Source: Alistipes sp. (GTDB lineage: Bacteria; Bacillota; Clostridia; Oscillospirales; Ruminococcaceae). From it: a stretch of 50,690 bases of DNA. The stretch covers positions 184,412 through 235,101 of the forward strand of contig JAMPAJ010000002.1 in NCBI GenBank assembly GCA_023667265.1. Reading direction: 5' to 3'. Position 1 is the first letter of the stretch. Each line of letters begins with the position of its first letter. Under the pieces are notes generated by a model that was not told the origin of the DNA, ran no database searches, and saw only the letters and a program-made list of their open reading frames with translations. Below are positions 1 to 8,127 of the stretch, piece after piece. A program made the translations under genes and the position numbers.

Positions 1-490
1 TTAAAATCTTCAATCTTCTGTCTGTGGCTCTCTGTCCTGAAAATCCTGCTAAAAACCTTATGTGTCTGCTTCCGCACGCTCTCCACCTGTCTACCTCTCT
101 TAAAATCAACTCGTCTCTCTCGGTCACTCTCAACTGTTCCACCACCTATCTGATATATAATTAAATAATAAAAATAAATAAATAACTCTGTAACTGCGAT
201 GTGTTTCAAATATAATTTATTATATGTATTGCACGAAGTTAGTGTGGGGTCTCGTATGAAATAGGAGACCCCACACTAACATCGGCAATTGAAATTCAGC
301 GCAGTTACGGAGTTTTTATTTATATTCTTATTTTTATGCTGTGTCTTTTGTGATTAGAACACTTTTGTTATGGGGTGGTGGAACAGGTGAACAAGCTTCT
401 TTATACGAATATATTTGAATTAATAACCAAAAATCTGAATAAAAGACAAGCCGTTCCACATATCTATCAAAATAGATAGGAGGGGTTACA
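1..490. repeat. Terminal region of integrated element with nested inverted repeats, no gene seen
   Basis: No convincing coding frame lies here. The stretch contains three nested inverted repeats centred near 259. The outermost is TGTTCCACCACC (135-146) with GGTGGTGGAACA (374-385). Next is an imperfect pair, AACTCTGTAACTGCG (185-199) and CGCAGTTACGGAGTT (300-314). Innermost is a perfect 16-bp stem, 238-253 with 265-280, around an 11-nt loop. It lies upstream of a recombinase, inside what looks like the end of an integrative element. It could be a structured RNA, a recombination or transfer site, or a bidirectional terminator; I cannot tell which. Confidence 0.6.
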
Positions 491-631
491 TTGTCAAGAA
501 AGCAAATTATAAATGGTAAGAATAATTTTATAAGTAAAAACGAAAAGGAACGTACACAAAATTATACTAAAAAGTGGATAACTATTATCAATCAGAACGA
601 AACAAACAGAAGTTTGAAAAAATGCAAATAA
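491..631 (+). CDS. Small basic protein upstream of the recombinase (possible TnpW-like accessory)
   Basis: A 46-codon frame starts at TTG 491, preceded by a strong ribosome binding site (AGGAGGGG, about 480-485). The product is very basic and polar, with many Lys, Asn and Arg, and contains an NEKERTQNYTKKWITIINQ-type stretch. There is no signal peptide or membrane segment. It sits about 90 bp before a large serine recombinase. Elements of the Tn4451/Tn1549 kind often carry a short accessory ORF next to TnpX/TndX, and the WI-x-IINQ stretch recalls those proteins, but this is inference from position and composition. The non-ATG start and small size make the call tentative. Confidence 0.4.
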   Translation: MSRKQIINGKNNFISKNEKERTQNYTKKWITIINQNETNRSLKKCK

Positions 632-719
632 CCTCTTTACAAATCGGTTCAAACGTAGTATTATAATTACATACAAGACCGATTTGTTTTTATCAAATCT
701 GAAAAGAGGAGATGAAGCA

Positions 720-2273
720 ATGAAGGTAGCTATTTATTGCCGTCTTTCCGAGGAGGACAAAAACAAGCTTTCCAAAGAGGACGACAGCGAAAGCATTCAA
801 AACCAAAAATCAATGCTGATTGAATATGCGGTACAAAAGGAGTGGGAGATTTACAATATTTACAGCGATGATGACTACACAGGTTCAGACCGAAACCGAC
901 CTGCGTTTAATCAGCTTTTGAAAGATGCTGAAAATCACAAGTTTGACATTGTGCTTTGTAAGACTCAATCGAGATTTACAAGAGAACTGGAAATTGTTGA
1001 AAAGTACATTCATGGATTATTTCCGATATGGGATATCCGTTTTGTCAGCATCGTAGACAATGCCGACACGGAAAACAAGGGCAACAAAAAAGCTCGTCAG
1101 ATAAACGGACTTATCAATGAATGGTACTTGGAGGATATGTCGGACAACATCAAAAGCGTTCTGACAAACAAGCGTAGAAACGGCGTACATATCGGGGCTT
1201 TTGCACTGTATGGGTACAAAAAAGACCCCAACCAAAAGGGGCATCTTATCATTGATGAAGAAGCCGCACAGGTGGTTCGAGAGGTTTTTACTCTGTTCTC
1301 GCAAGGAATGGGAAAAAGCTCGATTGCAAGGTATCTGAACGAAAAAGGAATACCAAATCCCACGGAGTACAAGCGTTTACATGGACTGCGTTACCAATTG
1401 CCAAAAACCAAACAATGCACCTTATGGAAGTATTTTTCCATTGCGGATATGCTTGTAAATGAAATTTACATTGGTAATATGGTTCAGGGCAAATACGGAA
1501 GCGTTTCATACAAAAGCAAGCAAAACAAGCCCATTCCGAAAGAACAGTGGATAAGAGTTGAGGGAACGCACGAACCGATTATTGATATGGATTTATGGAA
1601 TACGGTTCAACAGATGATCAAGCAAAAAGCAAAGCCGTTTTCTAATGGTGAAATCGGAATTTTTGCCCAAAAGGCAAAATGTATGTACTGCGGTTATGTC
1701 ATGCGCTCGACTAAATCTCATGACAGGCGATATTTAAAATGCGCAACGAAAAATGCCTGCAAGGACGCTTGTATCGGTTCTTTCATTTCAGTTCCCGTTC
1801 TGGAGGAATATGTTTTGTCGGAGTTGAAAAAGCTTTCCGCAAAATATCTTGATATGGACGAACTTGAAAAAAATGTTGTTTTTAATCAGAAGCTTGACGA
1901 GAAAAAACAACAGCTTGAAATTCAGCTCAAAGATTATCAAACTAAAATGATTAACTGTTCAACAGGTATCAAAACGCTGTATCTCGACAAGGTCAAGGGC
2001 ATCATAACCGAAGATGATTTTATTCAGCTTTCGGCTGATTTGCACAAGGACAAAAGCACTTATGATAATTTGATAAGTGAATTATCTTCCCAGATTGCCG
2101 AAATCGAAACAAGACAGACAAATACAACAAGCAATAAGGAACTGTTGGAAGAATACTTATCTTTGGAGCATCTGACACACGATATTGTCAGTCAGTTAAT
2201 TGACTCTATCATCGTCGGAAAACGTGACCCTGAAACGAAGGAAATACCAATTGAAATCAACTGGAAATTTTAA
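720..2273 (+). CDS. Large serine recombinase (TndX/TnpX-like) of an integrative element
   Basis: This 517-residue protein starts at ATG 720, behind GAGGAG; an upstream in-frame TTG at 684 has no comparable site. The N-terminal resolvase domain shows YCRLS, with the nucleophilic Ser near residue 10, and the arginine-rich active-site motif QSRFTRE near residue 90. A recombinase domain follows (GAFALYGYKKD, then SIARYLNEKGI). A zinc-ribbon with Cys pairs (CMYCGY, then CATKNACKDAC) and a C-terminal coiled coil complete the usual large serine integrase layout. Length is close to TndX/TnpX (about 530 aa). The gene reads toward the element edge: its stop codon lies within about 10 bp of the point where a cotJC reading frame resumes, so it very likely integrated and can excise this element. 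Specificity cannot be read from the sequence. Confidence 0.93.
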   Translation: MKVAIYCRLSEEDKNKLSKEDDSESIQNQKSMLIEYAVQKEWEIYNIYSDDDYTGSDRNRPAFNQLLKDAENHKFDIVLCKTQSRFTRELEIVEKYIHGLFPIWDIRFVSIVDNADTENKGNKKARQINGLINEWYLEDMSDNIKSVLTNKRRNGVHIGAFALYGYKKDPNQKGHLIIDEEAAQVVREVFTLFSQGMGKSSIARYLNEKGIPNPTEYKRLHGLRYQLPKTKQCTLWKYFSIADMLVNEIYIGNMVQGKYGSVSYKSKQNKPIPKEQWIRVEGTHEPIIDMDLWNTVQQMIKQKAKPFSNGEIGIFAQKAKCMYCGYVMRSTKSHDRRYLKCATKNACKDACIGSFISVPVLEEYVLSELKKLSAKYLDMDELEKNVVFNQKLDEKKQQLEIQLKDYQTKMINCSTGIKTLYLDKVKGIITEDDFIQLSADLHKDKSTYDNLISELSSQIAEIETRQTNTTSNKELLEEYLSLEHLTHDIVSQLIDSIIVGKRDPETKEIPIEINWKF

Positions 2274-2280
2274 TTGCTTA

Positions 2281-2529
2281 TGGCGGATTGTAGCAGAACA
2301 AAAAGCCCGCACCACCTACGACAATATCCTTCGGCTTGCCGACGATCCGGATGTCCGCGATCCTATCAAGTTCCTCAGACAGCGTGAAATTGTCCATTTT
2401 CAGAGGTTTGGCGAAGCACTGCGTCTTACTCAGGACAGACTTGACGCCAAGAATTTCTATGCCTGCAATCCTTCCTTTGACAAGAATTGCGGTACTGACA
2501 GCAGCGATTGCGGATGCAATAATAATTAA
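2281..2529 (+). pseudogene. cotJC: 3' fragment of cotJC (manganese catalase family), cut by the element
   Basis: The frame encodes about 82 residues reading IVAEQKARTTYDNI, then DDPDVRDPIKFLRQREIVHFQRFGEAL, and ends with a Cys/Asn-rich tail. This matches the C-terminal part of the CotJC/manganese-catalase family; B. subtilis CotJC has closely similar DPDI-x-FLREREIVH-x-QRF text. The Glu/His residues of the di-manganese site in the EREIVH helix are retained. No start codon or N-terminal half (about 130 residues) precedes it. Instead the recombinase gene ends 7 bp upstream of the first recognisable codon, so the element has split cotJC here. The missing half presumably lies at the other end of the element, outside this window. 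Excision could restore the gene. Confidence 0.82.
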
Positions 2530-2532
2530 CAA

Positions 2533-2570
2533 AAAACAGCTCTCTGAAAAAACAGGGAGCTGTTTTAAAT
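2533..2570. terminator. Bidirectional terminator between cotJC remnant and cotH-like gene
   Basis: A 14-bp stem (2533-2546 with 2553-2566, one G-U pair, AAAAAA loop) is flanked by A and T runs on both sides. It lies between two convergent genes, so it can stop transcription from either strand. Confidence 0.85.
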
Positions 2571-4256
2571 TTATTGATGCCAATATTTGTTAAGAAACTC
2601 CACTCTGCTTTCCAACCAGTCTGACAGATACTCAGCCGATTCCTGCTGAGTTTTGCAGGCTTTAGCGGCACTGCAAAGTTCTCCGGCAAAAGCTGATCGG
2701 CTGCCGAGGTTCTGCCATTTGTCGTAGTTTCTTTTGATACCCTCGCTGTACGCTTCGGTCTCTGAGGCGATCAGATCGTATGCACGGCTGAAAACTCCGC
2801 TGTCGTATATTTCTGTCCATTTTTCAGCGATTATCTCCTGATACCAGTCCTCATACATAAGCACGGCGAGCCATGGATTGATAGTCTCGTACGAACCGCC
2901 TCCGTCAGGACCTCCGTTTACATCGGGAACGATATTTGCCGCGTAGAACCCTGTTCCATCTGCACACCGGTCTTTGTTGCCCAAAGCGGAATCAAAGTCC
3001 CAGGGCGCTTCAAACCGCAGCTTTTTACTGCCTGATCCGCCGAAATCCACGTCCATGAAAAAGCTTGACCAGTAAATATCGGCATCGCAGGTCAGCTCGC
3101 TTATGATGTACATATCAGCTAGGGACTGCACATCGACCACAGCCTCCACAGCCTGCTCGGGAGTCAGCTCGTCAGTCTCCGAAATGCTGCTGTACGTCTC
3201 ATCAAAGGCATACGCCTTGTCCTCATAGGCAGCGTAATACATTATATTGTAAACATTATTAACGTAAGATGCGATAAAATCGTGCTGCTCGCCGCTGTAA
3301 ATATCGCTTTTAATGGTAATGCCAACGTCCTCTTTCCAGTCGCCGCCCTCCGGAAGGCAGCTCATAGTCCGATCTCCGCCGCCGTCTCCGTCAAAGGGCA
3401 CGAGAGCTGCATTTCCGGCATAATCTACGTGAAAGGAGTGCTGCTCATCCTCATCGTCAAAATTGCCGTCAAACTCCAGAAAATAGCCAATATCCGGATC
3501 GGTATATCCCTTTTCCGTCTCAGTTATATCTACCCGGTTACTGTTAATCTGCTGGAAGTCGGCAAGAAGATAAATTCCCCAGTAATTGCCGTTTATCTCC
3601 ACCTCCACAAGCCTGGAATCGGCGGCATACAGTCCGTCGCTCTTTAGGATCTCCCGGGAAATCGACAATGCCGTCCGGTTTCTGAGCAGCGAGCCGTCCT
3701 TGTATTCAGCCAGCAGCACCCAATTCCGCACCTGCGCGCCGCCGTTGAGGTCGCCCATACTCTGCTTTTCGTCAAATTTTATGCGCAGCGGCTTCTTATC
3801 ATAGGAGGTCGTCCAGTTTCCGCGGACTTTAGCCTTTCCCGTAACGTTATCCAGCAGCACGCTTCCGTCGCCGTCCAGGAGAGTGAACGTGCATTCCTCG
3901 TAGTACGGCTCGGGCGGCATCTTGTAGCCAGGGGTCCAGGAGGCAATTGACTCCGCAACAGAGCGGTTTACGGTTTTAGTCACAAAATCCATGACATTTT
4001 CATCGTGGCTGACGGTGCTGATCGAGAGCAGGGGAATACCGTCGATCTGCTCCACAGGCTCGGGCGCAGCAGAAAATTCTGTTTCCGGCTCAGTCGGAGC
4101 GGTTTTTTCGGGATCTGTGAAAGCTTCTGCATCAGTCCCGGAGATCTCATCGGCATTGCTGATTTCTTCGGTTTCAACGCCATTTTCCGTCGTTGAACAT
4201 GAACCAAGCATCATCAGGCTCATAATTGCAGCAGATATTTTCAATAATTTTTTCAT
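2571..4256 (-). CDS. CotH kinase family lipoprotein
   Basis: This 561-residue protein has a lipoprotein signal peptide with lipobox LGSC (Cys20), so it should be anchored on the outer face of the membrane. An acidic Thr/Glu/Pro-rich linker follows to about residue 75. The rest is the CotH domain: VRGNWT, KKPLRIKFDEKQ, NWVLLAEYKD, LRNRTALSISREIL, LVEVEINGNYWGIYLL and PWDFDSALGN. CotH proteins are atypical kinases; Bacillus CotH phosphorylates spore coat proteins, while secreted versions are common in cellulosome-forming Ruminococci and are sometimes attached to dockerins. No dockerin is present here, so a cell-surface role is inferred. The gene is convergent with the cotJC remnant and shares its terminator. 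Its own start is ATG with an AAAGGAA ribosome site upstream. Confidence 0.85.
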   Translation of the reverse strand: MKKLLKISAAIMSLMMLGSCSTTENGVETEEISNADEISGTDAEAFTDPEKTAPTEPETEFSAAPEPVEQIDGIPLLSISTVSHDENVMDFVTKTVNRSVAESIASWTPGYKMPPEPYYEECTFTLLDGDGSVLLDNVTGKAKVRGNWTTSYDKKPLRIKFDEKQSMGDLNGGAQVRNWVLLAEYKDGSLLRNRTALSISREILKSDGLYAADSRLVEVEINGNYWGIYLLADFQQINSNRVDITETEKGYTDPDIGYFLEFDGNFDDEDEQHSFHVDYAGNAALVPFDGDGGGDRTMSCLPEGGDWKEDVGITIKSDIYSGEQHDFIASYVNNVYNIMYYAAYEDKAYAFDETYSSISETDELTPEQAVEAVVDVQSLADMYIISELTCDADIYWSSFFMDVDFGGSGSKKLRFEAPWDFDSALGNKDRCADGTGFYAANIVPDVNGGPDGGGSYETINPWLAVLMYEDWYQEIIAEKWTEIYDSGVFSRAYDLIASETEAYSEGIKRNYDKWQNLGSRSAFAGELCSAAKACKTQQESAEYLSDWLESRVEFLNKYWHQ

Positions 4257-4341
4257 ATGATTCCTTTCAGCCTTGATTGTGAGTATTCAACAATTTTATA
4301 CTAAGCTAACTGTATGATATCACCAAATCCGGCTTAACTTA

Positions 4342-4501
4342 TTGACTTTTTATTATTTTTGAGATATAATAAATATATAATTTTTTTATAGCAATGCGGA
4401 CGAAGCTTATTTCGCCTCATTGCAGGAAATGAAAACGTGATATTATAGAAGGCAGTCCCGTAAGCACAGAAAAATACAGCTTATGGGATTGTTTTCATTT
4501 C
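4342..4501 (+). ncRNA. Candidate small structured RNA with its own promoter
   Basis: A strong promoter (TTGACT 4342-4347, 17-bp spacer, TATAAT 4365-4370) has no coding frame behind it. The predicted transcript folds into two elements. The first is a hairpin at 4391-4423 (GCAATG with CATTGC). The second is a longer structure in which GAAATGAAAAC (4426-4436) pairs with GTTTTCATTTC (4491-4501) and encloses the 13-bp hairpin 4453-4465/4479-4491. The 5' side carries a 16-nt bulge. There is no long T run after the last stem. I do not recognise a known RNA family. It could also be a palindromic insertion or a 5' leader for the gene at 4672, although that gene has a closer promoter. Confidence 0.4.
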
Positions 4502-4538
4502 TATACAAATTATAACATCTCAGACAGCCCATGTCAAG

Positions 4539-4567
4539 GTGGGGCGGGGAGCCCCCGCCGGCAATTT
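4539..4567. repeat. GC-rich intergenic hairpin repeat (copy 1)
   Basis: A hairpin GGCGGGG (4543-4549) with CCCCGCC (4553-4559) is followed by GGCAATTT. Its reverse complement resembles 13499-13522 (ATTGCC..G-GGGGGCT-CCCC), suggesting a short repeated intergenic element much richer in GC than its surroundings. Confidence 0.4.
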
Positions 4568-4608
4568 CGCGCTATTAATATTTGCAATCAATATTTTTTC
4601 CGCGTGGG

Positions 4609-4637
4609 TTGCAATTTTGCAGTTTATATGTTATAAT
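4609..4637 (+). promoter_or_regulatory. Promoter of the acyl-AMP ligase fusion gene (shared motif)
   Basis: TTGCAA (4609-4614), a 17-bp spacer and TATAAT (4632-4637) with an extended -10 (TATGT before it). The -35 is preceded by CCGCGTGGG, a flank shared with the promoters at 24206, 25190 and, on the minus strand, 13441. Confidence 0.75.
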
Positions 4638-4671
4638 AGTATAAAATTTATTGATAACCTGGAGAAAAATA

Positions 4672-7275
4672 ATGGAAACCGGATATAAAGAATACAAGGA
4701 TAAAGTTGATAGAGTAATTGCAAAATACCGTAATAAAAATGCGGCGACCTTTATGCGCAGCAGCGGAAGAGAAGAAAAAATCAGCTTCGGCAGGCTGGGA
4801 CGTTTTATAAGCTCGGCAGAAACGAAGCTTCGTATGTATCTCAGACCGGGTGATAGAGCGGCGCTGCTGTCGCCTCTGACGCCGTATTCGGTAATGACAG
4901 CTATTGCTCTTACATATTCCGGCATCACTGTTGTACCTATTGATATTACACTTCCTGCCGAGGAAATAAAACGGCTGATCGGCTTTTCCGATGTCCGTGC
5001 AGTTTTTATAACTGAAAAGCTCTGCGGTTTTCTCGACAGTAAAGCATTTAAGGCTGTTCAATGCTTTAGGCTCGGAAACGGACTTGGTATTGTGCCGTTT
5101 GAAAAAGCTGAGAAAATTTACTCACATGAGCCGACGTCTGACCCTGAAACAGATGTTGCCGCTATAATTTATTCGTCTGGTACCACCGGGCAGATGAAGG
5201 GTGTCAAGGTTACTTACAGATCTATAATTACAGCTCAAAAGGTCGTCCAGCGTCTTATCGGATTTAAAGCAGGTATGAAATATCTTCTTGTGCTTCCGTT
5301 CAATCATATCGCCGGTTTTACAAGTGCGATGACCTATTTTCTTACAGGCTGCGAGATCGGATATATTGAGGATGTAGACGCCTCAAAGCTGCAAAGCGGA
5401 CTGCAAAAATTCCAGCCCCATTATTTTGTTATGATACCAAAGGTCTACGAGGTCATGGAGCAGAAGATCCGCGCCGCTGTACGTGAAAAGGGAAAGCTTG
5501 TCTACGGATTTATCATGTCAATGCTCAGGCTGTCCGGCGTTTTGCGAAAGAATTTCGGTATCAATATAGGAAGAAAGGCGTTTCATGGCATAACGAAGCA
5601 GGTTTTCGGGGAAAACATAGTAGGACTCGGCACTGGCGCATCTCCCTGCAAACCGGAAACTGCCGAGTTTTTTCTGAATCTGGGAATCGTGTGGGCGAAC
5701 TTCTATGCCTCTACCGAAACCAATGTGCCCATAGCTGCAACAGGAATTTATGACCGCTATCCTGCCGATACTGTAGGAAACGTCGGCAGACATCCTGAGA
5801 TAAGAGTGAAGATCAATGCTCCGGATGCGAATGGTATCGGTGAAATAACTGTGAGATCGCAGCTTATGATGAAAGGATATTTCAGGCGTCCAGACCTGAC
5901 CAGAGCTGCATTTGAGAACGGGTATTTCAAAACAGGCGACTACGGATATATTGATAAGGCTGGATATCTTCATATTACCGGAAGGATCAAGGAGAGCATT
6001 GTTTTGCGGAACGGAAAAAAGGTCTCTCCCTCTGACGTGGACGATTATTATCTTGAACGTATTCCGGAACATGATATTGCAAGCCGCGGTATCACTGATG
6101 AAAACAATCAATATGACGAGATACATTTGTTTATTGCAGATGAGGGATTTTCAGCGGCTCAGAGAAAAGCTGTATCCGCAGCTTATCAGAAAGCGTCAAG
6201 GAGCGCGCCTTCTATGTACAAGCTTTCCAGCATCCATTTTATTCCGGAGATACAGCGCACTTCCGTTGGAAAGGTAAAAAGATTCAGCCTGAGCATAGAC
6301 GACGAGATACGCGATGATATTGTCAGGACGGATAATCCTGACTCCGGCAGCAAGACAGGCGTTTCTGAAACGGTTTACAAATGTATCCGCAGTCTGCTTG
6401 ATGCGGAAAATAAGTTTATAATTTCTGACGATATGAGACTCAAGGAGGATCTCGGCATGGAATCCCTTGATGTTTTTGATTTATGTGTATGTCTTGACGA
6501 AAAATACGGTACGGAATTAGAAGCAGCGCTTTATGAAGGGATAAGCGTAGGAGACATTATCCGGCTTACAGAGCAAGGTGCATCCGGCGTCACAACTGTA
6601 AATGACGCTTCGGCGTATCCTCTTTCCAGAACTGAAAAGGATCGCAGAGCGTTCCGGCATTTTATGAAAATTTCCCGTTTTATCTGGGATATAAGAGTCA
6701 GCGGAGGAGAGAATATCTCCAAGGACGAGACTTATATCTTCTGCCCAAATCATCAATGCCACTTTGACGGAATGTGGGTAATAGGCAGTCTTGATGAGAG
6801 AATACGGAACAACATCTGTTCTGTTGCTGCCGACTATCTCTTCGAGCAAAAAATATTCCGCAAGGGAGTAATATTCATGGGCGGTATTCCGGTTCACCGG
6901 ACGGGCAATACTGCTACCGCAATGAAGCGTGCGCAGGAGTGTATCGCAAACGAGGGATATAATTTGCTCATTCATCCCGAGGGTACGCGTACCTCCGACG
7001 GAAGGCTTGGCGAATTTAAACCTGGCGCAGCAAAGCTTGCTATTGATTCGGGAATAAAAATAATTCCCGTGTGTATAGACGGAGCGTTTAATGTATTTCC
7101 AAGACAGAGGGCGCTTCCACGCATATTTGATTTTAAGAACATGAAGAAATATCGGGTCAATATCTGCTTCGGAAAACCGATATCGCCGTCGGGCAAAACA
7201 GAACAGGAAATTACAAATGAGATAAAGCGTAAAATTATTGAAATGAGATCGGAGATCAGAAAGGAAAAGCAATGA
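4672..7275 (+). CDS. Fused AMP-dependent acyl ligase / acyl carrier / PlsC acyltransferase
   Basis: This 867-residue, three-domain protein starts at ATG 4672 (CTGGAG upstream). Residues about 1-540 are an adenylate-forming acyl ligase with the ATP loop YSSGTTGQMKG near 167 and a TGDYGYIDKAGYLHITGR hinge region near 425. Residues about 565-630 are an acyl carrier domain with the phosphopantetheine Ser in LGMESLDVFD (near 598). Residues about 660-867 are a PlsC-type acyltransferase with NHQCHFD (H-x4-D, near 693) and HPEGTR (near 770). The likely chemistry is to activate a fatty acid, load it on the built-in carrier and pass it to a lysophospholipid or glycerol phosphate. E. coli Aas combines the two catalytic activities in the opposite order and without a carrier. 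The stop overlaps the next start (ATGA), so the HAD gene is co-translated. Confidence 0.85.
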   Translation: METGYKEYKDKVDRVIAKYRNKNAATFMRSSGREEKISFGRLGRFISSAETKLRMYLRPGDRAALLSPLTPYSVMTAIALTYSGITVVPIDITLPAEEIKRLIGFSDVRAVFITEKLCGFLDSKAFKAVQCFRLGNGLGIVPFEKAEKIYSHEPTSDPETDVAAIIYSSGTTGQMKGVKVTYRSIITAQKVVQRLIGFKAGMKYLLVLPFNHIAGFTSAMTYFLTGCEIGYIEDVDASKLQSGLQKFQPHYFVMIPKVYEVMEQKIRAAVREKGKLVYGFIMSMLRLSGVLRKNFGINIGRKAFHGITKQVFGENIVGLGTGASPCKPETAEFFLNLGIVWANFYASTETNVPIAATGIYDRYPADTVGNVGRHPEIRVKINAPDANGIGEITVRSQLMMKGYFRRPDLTRAAFENGYFKTGDYGYIDKAGYLHITGRIKESIVLRNGKKVSPSDVDDYYLERIPEHDIASRGITDENNQYDEIHLFIADEGFSAAQRKAVSAAYQKASRSAPSMYKLSSIHFIPEIQRTSVGKVKRFSLSIDDEIRDDIVRTDNPDSGSKTGVSETVYKCIRSLLDAENKFIISDDMRLKEDLGMESLDVFDLCVCLDEKYGTELEAALYEGISVGDIIRLTEQGASGVTTVNDASAYPLSRTEKDRRAFRHFMKISRFIWDIRVSGGENISKDETYIFCPNHQCHFDGMWVIGSLDERIRNNICSVAADYLFEQKIFRKGVIFMGGIPVHRTGNTATAMKRAQECIANEGYNLLIHPEGTRTSDGRLGEFKPGAAKLAIDSGIKIIPVCIDGAFNVFPRQRALPRIFDFKNMKKYRVNICFGKPISPSGKTEQEITNEIKRKIIEMRSEIRKEKQ

Positions 7276-7862
7276 ATATTGGCGTAGACTGCGACGGAGT
7301 TCTTACAGATATGTCGGAATATATATTCCACTACGGAGAAAAATGGTTCAAACGCAAGCCTGTTGACCCGAATGGATGCAGTACAGCGGAAATTTTCGGA
7401 TGCTCGGAAAAAGAGGAGTTTCTTTTCGGCATCAGGTATTTTTTCACATACTGCCGAAAATGGCAGCCACGCAGGGGTGCAGCTGCCGTAATCAGGAAGC
7501 TTGCAAATGAAGGCAACAGCGTATATCAGATCACTGCAAGAAAATTTGTAACGCAAAACGATCCCCTTGGCGCATACAGCCGTCATGTCTATAGAAAATG
7601 GCTGAAGGAGCATCATTTTCATTTCAAGGATATATTCTACTGCTCCGAAAAAACTGCCGTCAGGGACAAGCTCCGGGGCTGCCGGAAATATTCCGTAGAT
7701 ATTATGATCGACGACCGCCCGGATATTGCCCTTTACCTTGCAGATCACGGTATTCATGTTCTTCTGTTTGATACTGCGTACAACAGGGGAGTAGTGCATG
7801 AAAATATTACAAGGGTCATGAACTGGAAGGACGTGTATAAAAAGCTCTCGGGGCTGAGCTGA
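7272..7862 (+). CDS. HAD-superfamily phosphatase, 5'(3')-nucleotidase-like
   Basis: This 196-residue protein begins with the HAD motif I, GVDCDGVLTD, whose two Asp are the nucleophile and the acid. A cap region follows, then motif II (YQITAR) and the acidic motif IV, DIMIDDRPDIALYL. This pattern fits the NT5C/5'(3')-deoxyribonucleotidase-type HAD branch. The start overlaps the stop of the acyl ligase fusion by four bases, so the pair forms an operon. A role in dephosphorylating a lipid or nucleotide linked to that enzyme is possible but unproven. Confidence 0.75.
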   Translation: MNIGVDCDGVLTDMSEYIFHYGEKWFKRKPVDPNGCSTAEIFGCSEKEEFLFGIRYFFTYCRKWQPRRGAAAVIRKLANEGNSVYQITARKFVTQNDPLGAYSRHVYRKWLKEHHFHFKDIFYCSEKTAVRDKLRGCRKYSVDIMIDDRPDIALYLADHGIHVLLFDTAYNRGVVHENITRVMNWKDVYKKLSGLS

Positions 7863-7976
7863 ACAGCAAGGACTTCGTGCGGCGTTGCCTTAGTTATTCA
7901 TATTGCGGATAGAAATTTGTTAAAAACGCACAAAAATGACCTGGAATTTTTTTACTGTAAATTTTTGCATTATTGG

Positions 7977-8005
7977 TTGATTTTATTGCGATCATGATGT
8001 ATAAT
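7977..8005 (+). promoter_or_regulatory. Promoter of dockerin gene 1
   Basis: TTGATT (7977-7982), a 17-bp spacer and TATAAT (8000-8005). It leaves a 5' leader of about 115 nt before the start at 8128, in which I see no clear riboswitch. Confidence 0.65.
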
Positions 8006-8127
8006 AATTATAAGGATAGTTGTATGCTGTTTATCAACTTTCCTTTTATGGTAAGAAGGGATAGACATTTTCATTAACAAATAAGATATTGAAAAAACAT
8101 AAGTTTGATAATATTTTAGGAGGTAAT

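Noticed and set aside
238-280. Perfect hairpin as an ordinary terminator
   Set aside because: It lacks an adjacent T run and is nested in two further inverted repeats, so a terminator alone does not explain it.
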